A stretch of DNA of 6,299 nucleotides from Chloroflexota bacterium (GTDB taxonomy: Bacteria; Chloroflexota; Dormibacteria; Dormibacterales; Dormibacteraceae). Under the pieces are notes generated by a model. The model did no database searches. It worked only from the letters and a program-made list of their open reading frames with translations, and had not been told where the DNA came from. Position numbers and translations under genes: made by a program. This document shows positions 1 through 5,575 of this stretch, piece after piece. The stretch covers positions 16,967 through 23,265 of the forward strand of contig VBJR01000229.1 of the NCBI GenBank assembly GCA_005880175.1, read 5' to 3'. Within the stretch, counting starts at the first letter, position 1; each line of letters opens with the position of its first letter.

Positions 1-133
1 CCGCTTGTCCCGGACGTTCGGGGCGCCTGCGGCGCATCCCTCCGGGTCTGAAGCCACCGGCTGGGCGATCTCGGGAAGACGGACTCACACACAGGGCGGA
101 GCCGGTGCTCACGACCACCCTGGGGATCACCGG
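1..133 (+). promoter_or_regulatory. Structured leader of larB; possible 3' part of a cobalamin riboswitch
   Basis: No convincing gene lies upstream of the larB start. The segment contains pieces that resemble, in order and rough spacing, the 3' half of the cobalamin riboswitch as I remember it: CCGC..TGT near positions 1-8, AAGCCACCG at 52-60 (consensus AxGCCACTG), GGGAAG at 74-79, and GGAGCC near 98-103. Next to the start codon are two mutually exclusive hairpins. CCGGTG (102-107) can pair with CACCGG (128-133), or CACCC (116-120) can pair with GGGTG (132-136), which includes the GTG start. That could act as a translational switch. The window edge cuts off the 5' half, so the call is tentative. 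An alternative is that frame 3, open from the edge to a TGA at 135-137, is the tail of an upstream gene overlapping larB by GTGA. Confidence 0.35.
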
Positions 134-955
134 GTGAGGAGCGTCCTGCGCCGGCTGCTGGCCGGCGAGCTGTCCGAGGCGGAGGCCGAGGCGGAGCTGC
201 GCCGTGTGCAGCTGGAGGAGCTGGCCGGCCGGGCCCGGCTCGACGTCGGCCGGGGCGGCCGGCGCGGCCTGCCCGAGGTCGTGCTGGCCAGCGGCAAGCT
301 GCCCGACGAGGCGGCCCGGCTGGCCGTGGCGCTGGCCGGTGAGCTCGGCCAGGGCCTGGTCAGCCGGCTGGGCCCGGACCACTGGCGGGCGCTCGACGCG
401 CAGGCGGCCGAGGCCGGCCTCGACGTGCGCCGGTACCACTCGGCAGCGGCCGTGCTCCGGCCCGGCTTCGCGCCCGAGCGCCGGCCGGGGCGGGTGGGGC
501 TGCTGACGGCGGGGACCTCGGACCTGCCGGCGGCCGACGAGGCCAGGATGGTGGTCGAGGCGTGCGGCCTGGAGGCTCGGCTGGAGGCGGACCTGGGCGT
601 GGCCGGCCTGCACCGGCTGCTCGGCCCGCTGGCCGAGCTGCACGCCTGGGGGCCGGACGTGCTGGTGGTCGCCGCCGGGATGGACGGCGTGCTGCCGGGC
701 GTGGTCGCCGGGCTCGTGGACGTGCCCGTGATCGGCCTGCCGGTCAGCGTCGGCTACGGCGCCGGGGGCGCGGGCGAGGCCGCCCTGCTGACCATGCTGC
801 AGTCGTGCAGCACCGGGCTCGTCGTGGTGAACATCGACAACGGGGTGGGCGCGGGCGCGGCCGCGGTGCTCATCGCCGCCCGCGCCGGGGCGGCCTCACC
901 GCGGCGATCGCGACCAGCACGAGCGCGCCGAGGATCAGCAGGACCAGGACGCTGA
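134..955 (+). CDS. larB: Nickel pincer cofactor biosynthesis protein LarB
   Basis: LarB is pyridinium-3,5-biscarboxylic acid mononucleotide synthase. It carboxylates the pyridinium ring of nicotinic acid adenine dinucleotide and releases AMP, the first step towards the nickel-pincer nucleotide of lactate racemase and related enzymes. The protein is 273 aa. The N-terminal helix GELSEAEAEAELR is followed by GLPEVV (45-50), the AIR-carboxylase-like core with AGTSDLPAADEA (126-137), AAGMDGVLPGVVAGL (about 180-194), PVIGLPVSVGYG (198-209) and a QSC motif with Cys225, expected to be the catalytic cysteine. VNIDNGVGAG closes the core. The GTG start at 134 is chosen because the 43 in-frame codons upstream do not look like LarB and a GGGGA-like ribosome site lies at 122-126. 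The normal family end is near residue 251; the last 22 residues (Arg/Pro/Ala rich) are antisense to the neighbouring membrane-protein gene and look like read-through of an unconstrained frame. larC and larE are not in the window. Confidence 0.93.
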   Translation: MRSVLRRLLAGELSEAEAEAELRRVQLEELAGRARLDVGRGGRRGLPEVVLASGKLPDEAARLAVALAGELGQGLVSRLGPDHWRALDAQAAEAGLDVRRYHSAAAVLRPGFAPERRPGRVGLLTAGTSDLPAADEARMVVEACGLEARLEADLGVAGLHRLLGPLAELHAWGPDVLVVAAGMDGVLPGVVAGLVDVPVIGLPVSVGYGAGGAGEAALLTMLQSCSTGLVVVNIDNGVGAGAAAVLIAARAGAASPRRSRPARARRGSAGPGR

Positions 956-1121
956 CGGTCAGGACGATCGCCAGGCGGCTCAGGTCGGCGCCGTGGGGCA
1001 GGCCGTACAGCGCGCCCAGGAAGACAACGGCGACGATCAGCGCCACCAGCAGGCCCGGGAAGCCGCGCCGCTTCCTTCCATGGAAGAAGAGCCACAACCG
1101 CCCCGGCCGCTTCCGGCTCAC
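870..1121 (-). CDS. Small two-helix membrane protein, function unknown
   Basis: This 83-residue protein begins at a GTG that overlaps the stop codon of the upstream HAD gene by four bases (GTGA), indicating translational coupling. The N-terminus is strongly basic (SRKRPGRLW, HGRKRRG). Two hydrophobic helices follow, at about residues 22-41 and 49-75, joined by a short LPHGADLS linker, and the protein ends in a basic tail (RPPRRGRR). The positive ends and two-span layout suggest both termini are cytoplasmic. No family is recognised. The last 86 nt overlap the 3' end of larB in convergent orientation, but most of that overlap falls in the non-conserved LarB tail, so both genes can be real. The shared operon with a HAD hydrolase does not reveal a role. 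Confidence 0.6.
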   Translation of the reverse strand: MSRKRPGRLWLFFHGRKRRGFPGLLVALIVAVVFLGALYGLPHGADLSRLAIVLTVSVLVLLILGALVLVAIAAVRPPRRGRR

Positions 1122-1819
1122 GTCAGCGCGTCCACATAGGCAGGCAGGTCGGCGAGGCCCGCGATGGTGGGCACCCCGTCCGGCACCGCGCGCCGGGCCA
1201 GCCCGGTGCAGAGCACGGCCCGCATGCCCAGCCGGCGGGGTCCCTCGTAGTCCTCGACGACCCGGTCGCCGACGTACAGCGCCTCGCCGGCGGGCACGCC
1301 CAGCCGGTCCAGCGCGGCCTGGTACAGCTCGGGGGCCGGCTTCCGCCGGCCGACCTCCGACGAGAACACGACCGCGTCCACGCGATCGGCGATGCCGGTC
1401 AGCTCGATCTGCCGGTGCATCATCGCGGGCGGGAACGGGGCGTTCGAGGCGACCGCCGTGCGCAGGCCGCGAGCCCGCAGCGCCGCCAGGGCCTCCAGCG
1501 CGCCCGCGGCGACGCGCACCGCCCGGTCCCAGCAGCCCTGCTCCAGGTCGAGGATCCGCAGCAGCGTCTCGCGCGGCACCTCCAGGCCGGCCCGGCGCCA
1601 GGCTCGCTCGTAGAACGCCAGGTAGTCGACCTCGTCCTCCGCGATCGTGTCCAGGTCGGCCTCCAGGGGCTCCAGCACGTCGCGCATCAGCGCCCCGGCA
1701 TCGGGCGCGCCGGGACCGAGCCAGGCCCGCGCCTGGTCGAGGACGCACAGCAGCTCCTCGCGCGGGAACGTGAAGGAGACCAGGGTCAGGCCGTAGTCGA
1801 GGAGGACGGCGCGCGGCAC
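1118..1819 (-). CDS. HAD-superfamily (subfamily IA-like) hydrolase
   Basis: A cytoplasmic HAD hydrolase of 233 aa with a helical cap inserted after motif I. Motif I is L-L-D8-Y-G-L-T-L: nucleophile Asp8 is present, but the usual general acid/base Asp at position +2 is Gly10. Motif II is S125-N126. Motif III is K160 in GRRKPAPELYQAAL. Motif IV is VGD185-RVVED190 with the following YEGPRRLGM, typical of phosphoglycolate phosphatase and haloacid dehalogenase relatives. The substrate cannot be inferred. The +2 glycine also occurs in active family members such as YihX-type phosphatases, so it does not prove inactivity. The start is GTG at 1817-1819 with AGGA eight bases upstream (1828-1831). The gene diverges from moaC across 32 bp and is followed by the overlapping membrane-protein gene. 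Confidence 0.88.
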   Translation of the reverse strand: MPRAVLLDYGLTLVSFTFPREELLCVLDQARAWLGPGAPDAGALMRDVLEPLEADLDTIAEDEVDYLAFYERAWRRAGLEVPRETLLRILDLEQGCWDRAVRVAAGALEALAALRARGLRTAVASNAPFPPAMMHRQIELTGIADRVDAVVFSSEVGRRKPAPELYQAALDRLGVPAGEALYVGDRVVEDYEGPRRLGMRAVLCTGLARRAVPDGVPTIAGLADLPAYVDALT

Positions 1820-1839
1820 ACCGCTAATCCTGCGCTCCC

Positions 1840-1845
1840 TATCCT
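1840..1845 (+). promoter_or_regulatory. -10 element for a leaderless moaC transcript
   Basis: TATCCT lies in the 32-bp spacer between the divergent HAD and moaC genes. It ends 6 bp before the moaC GTG, so transcription would start at or very near the initiation codon. There is no room for a normal Shine-Dalgarno leader. No clear -35 is visible. Confidence 0.45.
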
Positions 1846-1851
1846 TGGGCT

Positions 1852-2328
1852 GTGTCGGAGGGACGGCTGACCCACCTGGACGAGGGGGGCGCGGCCCGGA
1901 TGGTGGACGTCGGCGCCAAGGCCGAGACCCGCCGCGAGGCGACCGCCGAGTGCTTCGTGCGCATGGCGGCGCCCACGGTCCGGGCGCTGCGCGAGGCGAC
2001 GCTGGCGAAGGGCGACGCGCTGGGCGTGGCCCGGGTCGCCGGCATCATGGCCGCCAAGCGGACGCCCGACCTGATCCCGCTGTGCCACCCGCTGCCGCTG
2101 ACCGCGGTGGAGGTCGGCTTCGACGTCCGCGACGACGGCGTCCGGGTCGAGGCGACCGCCCGGGTGACCGGCCAGACCGGCGTCGAGATGGAGGCGCTGA
2201 CGGCGGCCGCGGTCGCCGGCCTGACGCTGATCGACATGGTCAAGGCCGTCGAAAAAGGGGTCTCGCTGGAGCACGTGCGGCTGCTGGCCAAGAGCGGCGG
2301 CCGGTCGGGCGAGTGGCGCCGGGAGTGA
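1852..2328 (+). CDS. moaC: Cyclic pyranopterin monophosphate synthase MoaC
   Basis: MoaC works with the radical-SAM enzyme MoaA in the first stage of molybdenum cofactor synthesis, converting 3',8-cyclo-7,8-dihydro-GTP to cyclic pyranopterin monophosphate in the cytoplasm. The protein is 158 aa, the usual family length. Hallmarks in order are [19 protein letters not shown] (17-30), [29 protein letters not shown] (53-81, with His79), TGVEMEAL (109-116) and the catalytic stretch D128-M-V-K131 followed by AVEKG, then [12 protein letters not shown] at the C-terminus. The GTG start at 1852 gives the expected N-terminus and sits just after a -10-like TATCCT, which suggests a leaderless mRNA. The stop overlaps the start of the next gene by GTGA, so the two molybdopterin genes form a coupled operon. 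No moaA, moaD, moaE or moeA is in view. Confidence 0.97.
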   Translation: MSEGRLTHLDEGGAARMVDVGAKAETRREATAECFVRMAAPTVRALREATLAKGDALGVARVAGIMAAKRTPDLIPLCHPLPLTAVEVGFDVRDDGVRVEATARVTGQTGVEMEALTAAAVAGLTLIDMVKAVEKGVSLEHVRLLAKSGGRSGEWRRE

Positions 2329-2801
2329 GCTGGCGCGCCGCCGTGCTGACCGTCAGCGACCGCGCCTCGGCCGGCACGATGACGGACGAGAGCGGGCCGG
2401 CCGTGCAGCGCATCCTGGCCGGGGCCGGCTTCGACGTGTCCGAGGTGACGCTGGTGCCGGACGAGCGGGAGCGGATCGCGGCCTGGGTGGTGGCCGCGTC
2501 CGAGGCGCACGAGCTGGTCGTGACCACGGGCGGCACGGGCCTCGGGCCGCGCGACGTCACCCCGCAGGCGACCCGGCCGCTGCTCGACTACGAGGTGCCC
2601 GGCCTGGCCGAGCAGATGCGCGCCGAGGGGCTGCGCAAGACCCCGATGGCGGCGCTCTCCCGGTCCGTCGCGGGCGTGCGCGGCCGGACGCTCGTCCTCA
2701 ACCTGCCCGGCAGCGTCAAGGGCGCGACCGAGTCGCTGGAGGCGGTGGTCCCCGTGCTCCGGCACGCGGTCGCCCAGCTGGCCGGCCAGACGTCCCACTA
2801 G
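2325..2801 (+). CDS. mogA: MogA/MoaB-family molybdopterin adenylyltransferase
   Basis: This family adenylylates molybdopterin with MgATP so that MoeA can insert molybdate. The 158-aa protein carries the family motifs: [10 protein letters not shown] (8-17), DESGPAV (21-27), [19 protein letters not shown] (65-83) forming the nucleotide and pterin site, and [17 protein letters not shown] (125-141). The GTG start overlaps the moaC TGA by four bases (GTGA) and gives an N-terminus beginning directly before the first beta strand, as is normal. The long open frame extending upstream through moaC is a shadow. MogA and MoaB paralogues cannot be told apart by eye, so the symbol is provisional. Translational coupling to moaC and the shared pathway make the functional assignment secure. 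Confidence 0.93.
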   Translation: MSWRAAVLTVSDRASAGTMTDESGPAVQRILAGAGFDVSEVTLVPDERERIAAWVVAASEAHELVVTTGGTGLGPRDVTPQATRPLLDYEVPGLAEQMRAEGLRKTPMAALSRSVAGVRGRTLVLNLPGSVKGATESLEAVVPVLRHAVAQLAGQTSH

Positions 2802-2811
2802 GGTCCGTCAG

Positions 2812-2817
2812 TACACT
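2812..2817 (+). promoter_or_regulatory. -10 element of the peroxiredoxin gene
   Basis: TACACT lies 11 bases before the ATG at 2829, just after the mogA stop. A start point near 2824 would give a leader of about five bases. No Shine-Dalgarno sequence precedes the ATG, which fits. No good -35 is seen. Confidence 0.45.
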
Positions 2818-2828
2818 TTCACACCGCG

Positions 2829-3314
2829 ATGCTCGAAGTCGATCAGCAGGCACCCGACCTGAAGCTTCCGAGCAGCGGCGGCGAGGACGTCCGGCTGTCG
2901 GAGGCGTTCGCGCGGAACCGCGCCACGGTCCTTGCGTTCTACGTCCTCGACTTCACGCCCGGTTGAAAGACCGAGCTGACCGAGTTCCGGTCACGGATGG
3001 ATGAGCTCACCGACGCGGGCGTCGCGCTCTACGGCATCAGCGTGGACAGCGTGTTCTCGCACAGGGCGTTCGCCGAGCAGCTCGGCGGCCTGCCGTTCGA
3101 GCTGATCGCCGACTTCGAGCGGAAGATGGTCGAGGCGTACGGGGTCCGCCGCGAGGACGTGCCCGGCTACTCGGGCATGCCCCAGCGCTCGGTGTTCGTG
3201 GTCGATCCCCAGGGGGTCATCCGCTGGACGTGGCAGCGCTCGCAGGAGCAGCCGCTGCCCGACTTCGACCAGGTGATCGCCGAGGCGCGCAGGGTGGCCG
3301 CGCAGGCCGGCTGA
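2829..3314 (+). CDS. Probable selenocysteine peroxiredoxin (AhpC/TSA family), in-frame UGA at the peroxidatic position
   Basis: This is a thiol-type peroxidase reducing hydrogen or organic peroxides. The frame from ATG 2829 to TGA 3312-3314 gives 161 residues if the internal TGA at 2964-2966 (codon 46) is read. The N-terminus reads MLEVDQQAPDLKLP, then LSEAF and VLAFYVLDFTPG before the UGA. The family active site is PxxxTxxC, commonly FYPxDFTPGC; here Thr43-Pro-Gly-UGA places the stop exactly at the peroxidatic cysteine. After it the frame continues as KTELTEFRSRMDEL, LYGISVDS, HRAFAEQLGGLPFELIADFE, AYGVRRED and PQRSVFVVDPQGVIRW, with the conserved Arg of the peroxidase site. There is no cysteine anywhere, so without selenocysteine the enzyme would lack its nucleophile; if it is Sec, this is a one-Sec peroxiredoxin with no resolving thiol. 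Val39 replaces the usual active-site Pro. The alternative is a Cys-to-stop point mutation or sequencing error. Confidence 0.85.
2964..2966 (+). other. In-frame UGA, predicted selenocysteine codon
   Basis: The TGA is codon 46 of the peroxiredoxin frame. It replaces the catalytic Cys codon between FTPG and KTELTEF. A hairpin begins four bases downstream. Decoding would need SelB, SelC tRNA and SelA/SelD elsewhere in the genome. Confidence 0.78.
2971..2996 (+). promoter_or_regulatory. Candidate bacterial SECIS hairpin
   Basis: Directly after UGA-AAGA the RNA can fold with an upper stem UGACCG (2977-2982) pairing with CGGUCA (2988-2993) around the five-base loop AGUUC (2983-2987). A lower stem CCG (2971-2973) pairs with CGG (2994-2996), leaving an AGC bulge on the 5' side. 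Sixteen bases separate the UGA from the loop, and the second loop base is G followed by U. Both fit my recollection of bacterial SECIS rules (G in the first two loop positions, 16-37 nt spacing). In such a GC-rich gene a hairpin could arise by chance, so this is supporting evidence rather than proof. Confidence 0.55.
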
Positions 3315-3315
3315 C

Positions 3316-3329
3316 GCCGGTCCGCCGGC
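3316..3329. terminator. Weak GC hairpin between convergent genes
   Basis: GCCGG-TCCG-CCGGC lies two bases after the peroxiredoxin stop, in the 34-bp gap before the convergent WGR gene end. It could help terminate transcription from either side, but there is no T-tract, so it is only a candidate. Confidence 0.25.
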
Positions 3330-3348
3330 TCGCGCCGCGGTGCCCGCG

Positions 3349-3729
3349 TCAGCCCGGCGATGGGCACCAGAGCACCACCGGTGCGCTGGGCACGAAGCGG
3401 GCCGGCAGCGCCCGAGCCCGGTAGCCGTGCCGCAGACGGACGCGGACGGCCTCGGCCAGCGGCTCGAGCACGTCGCCCCTGCGCTCGTAGTGCTCCACGA
3501 TGCGGCGGTGCATCGACTGGGTGGGCGCCAGACGGCCCCACTCGCGCACCAGGTCCAGGCCGCCGAACAGCGTCGGCTGCAGCGTCAGGCGGTAGAAGCA
3601 CTGACAGCCCGGCCCAGCCTTGGTGAACAGGATGCCCCCGTCGGCAAGGACGCGCTCCACCAGCGCGACCTCCAGCCCGGCGGTGTCGGGCGGGCGCGGC
3701 GGGCGGACGGCGGCTGCGTGCGAAACCAT
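3349..3729 (-). CDS. Small WGR-domain protein
   Basis: The protein is 126 aa and its centre matches the WGR domain: CFYRLTLQPTLFGGLDLVREWGRL (44-67, with Trp64-Gly-Arg66), then HRRIVEHYERR and a closing RLRHGY (98-103), equivalent to the usual RRGY end. WGR domains occur in poly(ADP-ribose) polymerases and MolR-like regulators, where they contact nucleic acid, and also as short stand-alone bacterial proteins of unknown role. The N-terminal 40 residues and the C-terminal 23 (with a WCPSP end) are not recognised; Cys42 and Cys44 form a CxC. The ATG at 3727-3729 is preferred because GAGGG (3738-3742) sits eight bases upstream; the in-frame ATG at 3777 would lie inside the divergent kinase gene. 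It is convergent with the peroxiredoxin and divergent from the kinase across 35 bp. Confidence 0.78.
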   Translation of the reverse strand: MVSHAAAVRPPRPPDTAGLEVALVERVLADGGILFTKAGPGCQCFYRLTLQPTLFGGLDLVREWGRLAPTQSMHRRIVEHYERRGDVLEPLAEAVRVRLRHGYRARALPARFVPSAPVVLWCPSPG

Positions 3730-3743
3730 GGCAGTGGCCCTCA

Positions 3744-3749
3744 ATGCTA
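3744..3749 (-). promoter_or_regulatory. -10 element of the WGR gene
   Basis: On the minus strand the bases read TAGCAT, 14 bp before the WGR ATG and just upstream of its GAGGG ribosome site. It overlaps the kinase -10 element on the other strand, so the two promoters would compete for polymerase. Confidence 0.4.
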
Positions 3750-3753
3750 AGGT
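3745..3753 (+). promoter_or_regulatory. Extended -10 promoter of the kinase gene
   Basis: TGC followed by TAAGGT is an extended -10 arrangement, ending 11 bases before the ATG at 3765. It argues for 3765 rather than the in-frame ATG at 3744, which lies within the promoter. No recognisable -35 is present. Confidence 0.45.
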
Positions 3754-3764
3754 CGCGAGCGGGG

Positions 3765-5046
3765 ATGAGGGCAGCACCTCCGGGGTACGAACTCGTGCAC
3801 GAGCTCGGTCAAGGGGCCGCGGGCACCGTGCACCTGGCGCGGCAGGTGGCGCTGGACCGCGAGGTGGTCATCAAGCGCATCGTGGGCGGCGCCTCGTCGC
3901 AGGACCCCGAGACGGTCCTCCGCTTCGAGCGCCAGGCGCGCCTGCTGGCCCGCCTCGACCACCCCGGCATCGTTCGGGTGCACGAGGTGGTCCGCGTCGG
4001 CTCGGACCTGTGCGTGGTGATGGAGCACGTCTCTGATGGCGACCTCCGCGACCTGCTCGCCGCCGGCCCGCCGCCGCCTGACGTGGCGGCCCGCGTCCTG
4101 GGCGAGATCGCGGCGGCCCTGGACCTCGCCCACGAGCGGGGGCTGGTCCACCTGGACCTGCGGCCGGCCAACGTGCTTCTGGACTCGAGCGGCGCCATCC
4201 GGGTGAGCGACTTCGGCCTCGCGTCGCTGCTGGAGCGCCAGGCCGGCTCGCGCGCCGGCCGGCCCGGAGCCGTCGAGGGCCTCGCGTACATGGCGCCGGA
4301 GCTGGCGCGCGGCGACGTCGCCGTCGACCGCCGCGCCGATGTCTACAGCCTGGGCGCGATCGCGTACGAGATGCTGGTCGGCCGGGCGCCCTTCCCGGTG
4401 GACCCGGCCGACCCGTACGCGACGGTGCGCGCCCAGATGGACGCTGGAGAAGCCGCCCGAGCGCCGTCCCGCCACCGCCGGCGAGCTGGCCGCCTCCCTG
4501 CGCGACGGCCTGACGCTGTCGCCCACGATCGGGGCGTACGGCCGTCCCGGGCCGGTGCTGGCCCGGGCGGCGGGCGCGGCCGACGCGGGCGGGGGCCAGG
4601 AACGGACGCGGTCGCGCGGCCGCCGGCGCCTCACGATCGGGGCCGCCGGGGCCGCAGTGCTCGCCGTCGCGATCGCCGCCGTCGCCGGCGTCCGGCTCCT
4701 CCAGCCGTCTCCGGCCCCGGCGCCGCCGCTCGCCGTCACCGCGGTCGCCGCCGCCGCCGACCCCGCGGACGGCGCCGGCCACTGCCCGGCCGCCACGATC
4801 ACCCTGCGCGCCACCGTGACCACGAACGGGGCGCCGGGGACGCTCACGTACGAGTGGCTCCGGCCCGACGGCGGCGCCGCGTCCACCGGCCGCGTGGCCC
4901 TGCGCCGCGGCGACCGCACCGCCACCGTCCAGCTCCCCCTGGCCTATTCCGGCGCCGCCGCCGTCCAGGGCGTGGCGGCGCTCCACGTGCTCAGCCCGGC
5001 CGGCGTGTACTCCCGGCCACTCCGGGTCACCTACGCCTGCCCCTGA
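3765..5046 (+). pseudogene. Membrane Ser/Thr protein kinase (PknB-like), frame broken near 4440
   Basis: The first part (residues 1-225 from ATG 3765) is a Hanks-type kinase domain: glycine loop G15-Q-G-A-A-G20, Lys37 in VVIK, Glu55, catalytic loop H129-L-D131-L-R-P-A-N136, D149-F-G151, and A177-P-E179, then DVYSLGAIAYEMLVGRAPFP. The HRD Arg is Leu and the DLKP Lys is Arg, so this is a non-RD kinase with an altered loop. After VRAQM (ending 4439) the protein sense moves to the next frame, resuming at 4441 as TLEKPPERRPATAGELAASL, the usual end of the domain. About 30-40 residues expected between these points are absent, so a deletion of a length 2 mod 3 is likely. The second frame continues with a basic stretch, a membrane helix (about 4630-4695) and an extracytoplasmic Ig-like domain with cysteines in GHCP and YACP, ending at TGA 5044-5046. 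It may be a pseudogene or an assembly error. Confidence 0.8.
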
Positions 5047-5459
5047 TCCGCACCGGCGGCCATGCGGGCGTACGTCAGCGTGTGGTGCGCGACCAGACGC
5101 CCGCCGGCACTCGTCTCGGCCGTGCCGTAGACCAGCCGGCGGCCCAGGCGCAGCACGCAGGCCCTGCAGCGCAGCGGCTCCCGGCTCGCGCTGCCCAGGA
5201 AGGCGGTGGTCATCGAGCTGGTCACGGAGGCGTCCTCCAGGCCCAGCCGGGTCTTGATCGCCAGCCAGAACGCGACGTCCGCCGCGTGGACGTAGACCTG
5301 GCCGCTGACGATGCCGCCGGGCCGGTCGTACTCCGGCTGGTACGGCACCTCCAGCTCGCACTCGCCGTCGCCCAGCGCGACCACGCGCAGGGCCATGCGC
5401 CGCGTGAACTCGTGCGCGGCCAGCAGGTCGTTCAGGAGCGGGATGCTGATCGAGGGCAT
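5031..5459 (-). CDS. PaaI-like hotdog-fold thioesterase
   Basis: A 142-aa single hotdog domain. The central helix region reads YDRPGGIVSGQVYVHAADVAFWLAI (44-68), matching the PaaI layout of a Gly-Gly/Gly turn followed by a helix with an acidic residue (Asp61), although the usual HGG is replaced by VSGQ. The strands VTSSMTTAFLGSASREPLRCRACVLRLGRRLVYGTAE (79-115) and LVAHHTLTYA are typical of acyl-CoA thioesterases acting on phenylacetate or other acyl-CoAs; the substrate is unknown. The ATG at 5457-5459 is chosen because an earlier in-frame ATG at 5585 would overlap the divergent regulator's start and give an unrelated N-terminus. The 3' end overlaps the kinase gene end by 16 bp, convergent. 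Its promoter region is shared with the HxlR gene, suggesting regulation by that protein. Confidence 0.85.
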   Translation of the reverse strand: MPSISIPLLNDLLAAHEFTRRMALRVVALGDGECELEVPYQPEYDRPGGIVSGQVYVHAADVAFWLAIKTRLGLEDASVTSSMTTAFLGSASREPLRCRACVLRLGRRLVYGTAETSAGGRLVAHHTLTYARMAAGADQGQA

Positions 5460-5497
5460 GTCCAGACAGTGTGCGGGACCGCTTTCCCGCGCGAACG

Positions 5498-5527
5498 TGA
5501 CGCGCGTCAAGGCACCGATTGCTTGAC
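5498..5527. promoter_or_regulatory. Overlapping dyads, candidate operator between thioesterase and HxlR genes
   Basis: TGACGCGCGTCA (5498-5509) is a perfect 12-bp palindrome. Overlapping it, GTCAAG (5506-5511) and CTTGAC (5522-5527) form an inverted repeat with a 10-bp spacer, so the half-site TGAC/GTCA recurs. They lie 38 bp from the thioesterase ATG and upstream of the HxlR promoter, the expected place for an autoregulated HxlR-type dimer. Confidence 0.45.
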
Positions 5528-5545
5528 AATCTGAAAAACCAAGTA

Positions 5546-5575
5546 TTGGAAGATGAGGCTGCCAGGACGTAGAAT
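5546..5575 (+). promoter_or_regulatory. Sigma-70-type promoter of the HxlR gene
   Basis: TTGGAA (5546-5551) and TAGAAT (5570-5575) are separated by 18 bp, a good housekeeping match in an AT-richer patch. The ATG follows only 8 bases after the -10, so the mRNA is probably leaderless. A short CCAA-GTA-TTGG dyad (5539-5549) overlaps the -35. Confidence 0.6.

Noticed and set aside
5..133. In-frame extension of larB to an ATG at position 5
   Set aside because: The 43 extra residues do not resemble LarB N-termini, which begin at about the GTG at 134; the stretch looks like leader RNA.
562..1773. Long + strand open frame of 403 codons
   Set aside because: Arg/Pro/Ala-rich composition typical of an off-frame shadow in GC-rich DNA; it crosses larB, the membrane gene and the HAD gene, which have recognisable domains.
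2997..3314. Peroxiredoxin as a separate gene starting at ATG 2997
   Set aside because: That Met lies in the middle of the thioredoxin-like fold, after the active site; homologous sequence continues upstream through the UGA to ATG 2829.
4430..4445. Programmed ribosomal frameshift in the kinase
   Set aside because: No slippery heptamer is visible, and a simple shift would still leave the kinase C-lobe without about 30-40 expected residues.
3871..5529. Long minus-strand open frames opposite the kinase
   Set aside because: Low-complexity Arg/Gly/Pro translations with no recognisable domain, mirroring codon bias of the sense gene.
3744..5534. Kinase gene as one 596-codon frame
   Set aside because: After 4440 this frame loses protein character, while the +1 frame carries the kinase tail, membrane helix and Ig-like domain and ends at 5046. 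The remainder is antisense to the thioesterase. ATG 3744 overlaps the -10 box, so 3765 is the better start.
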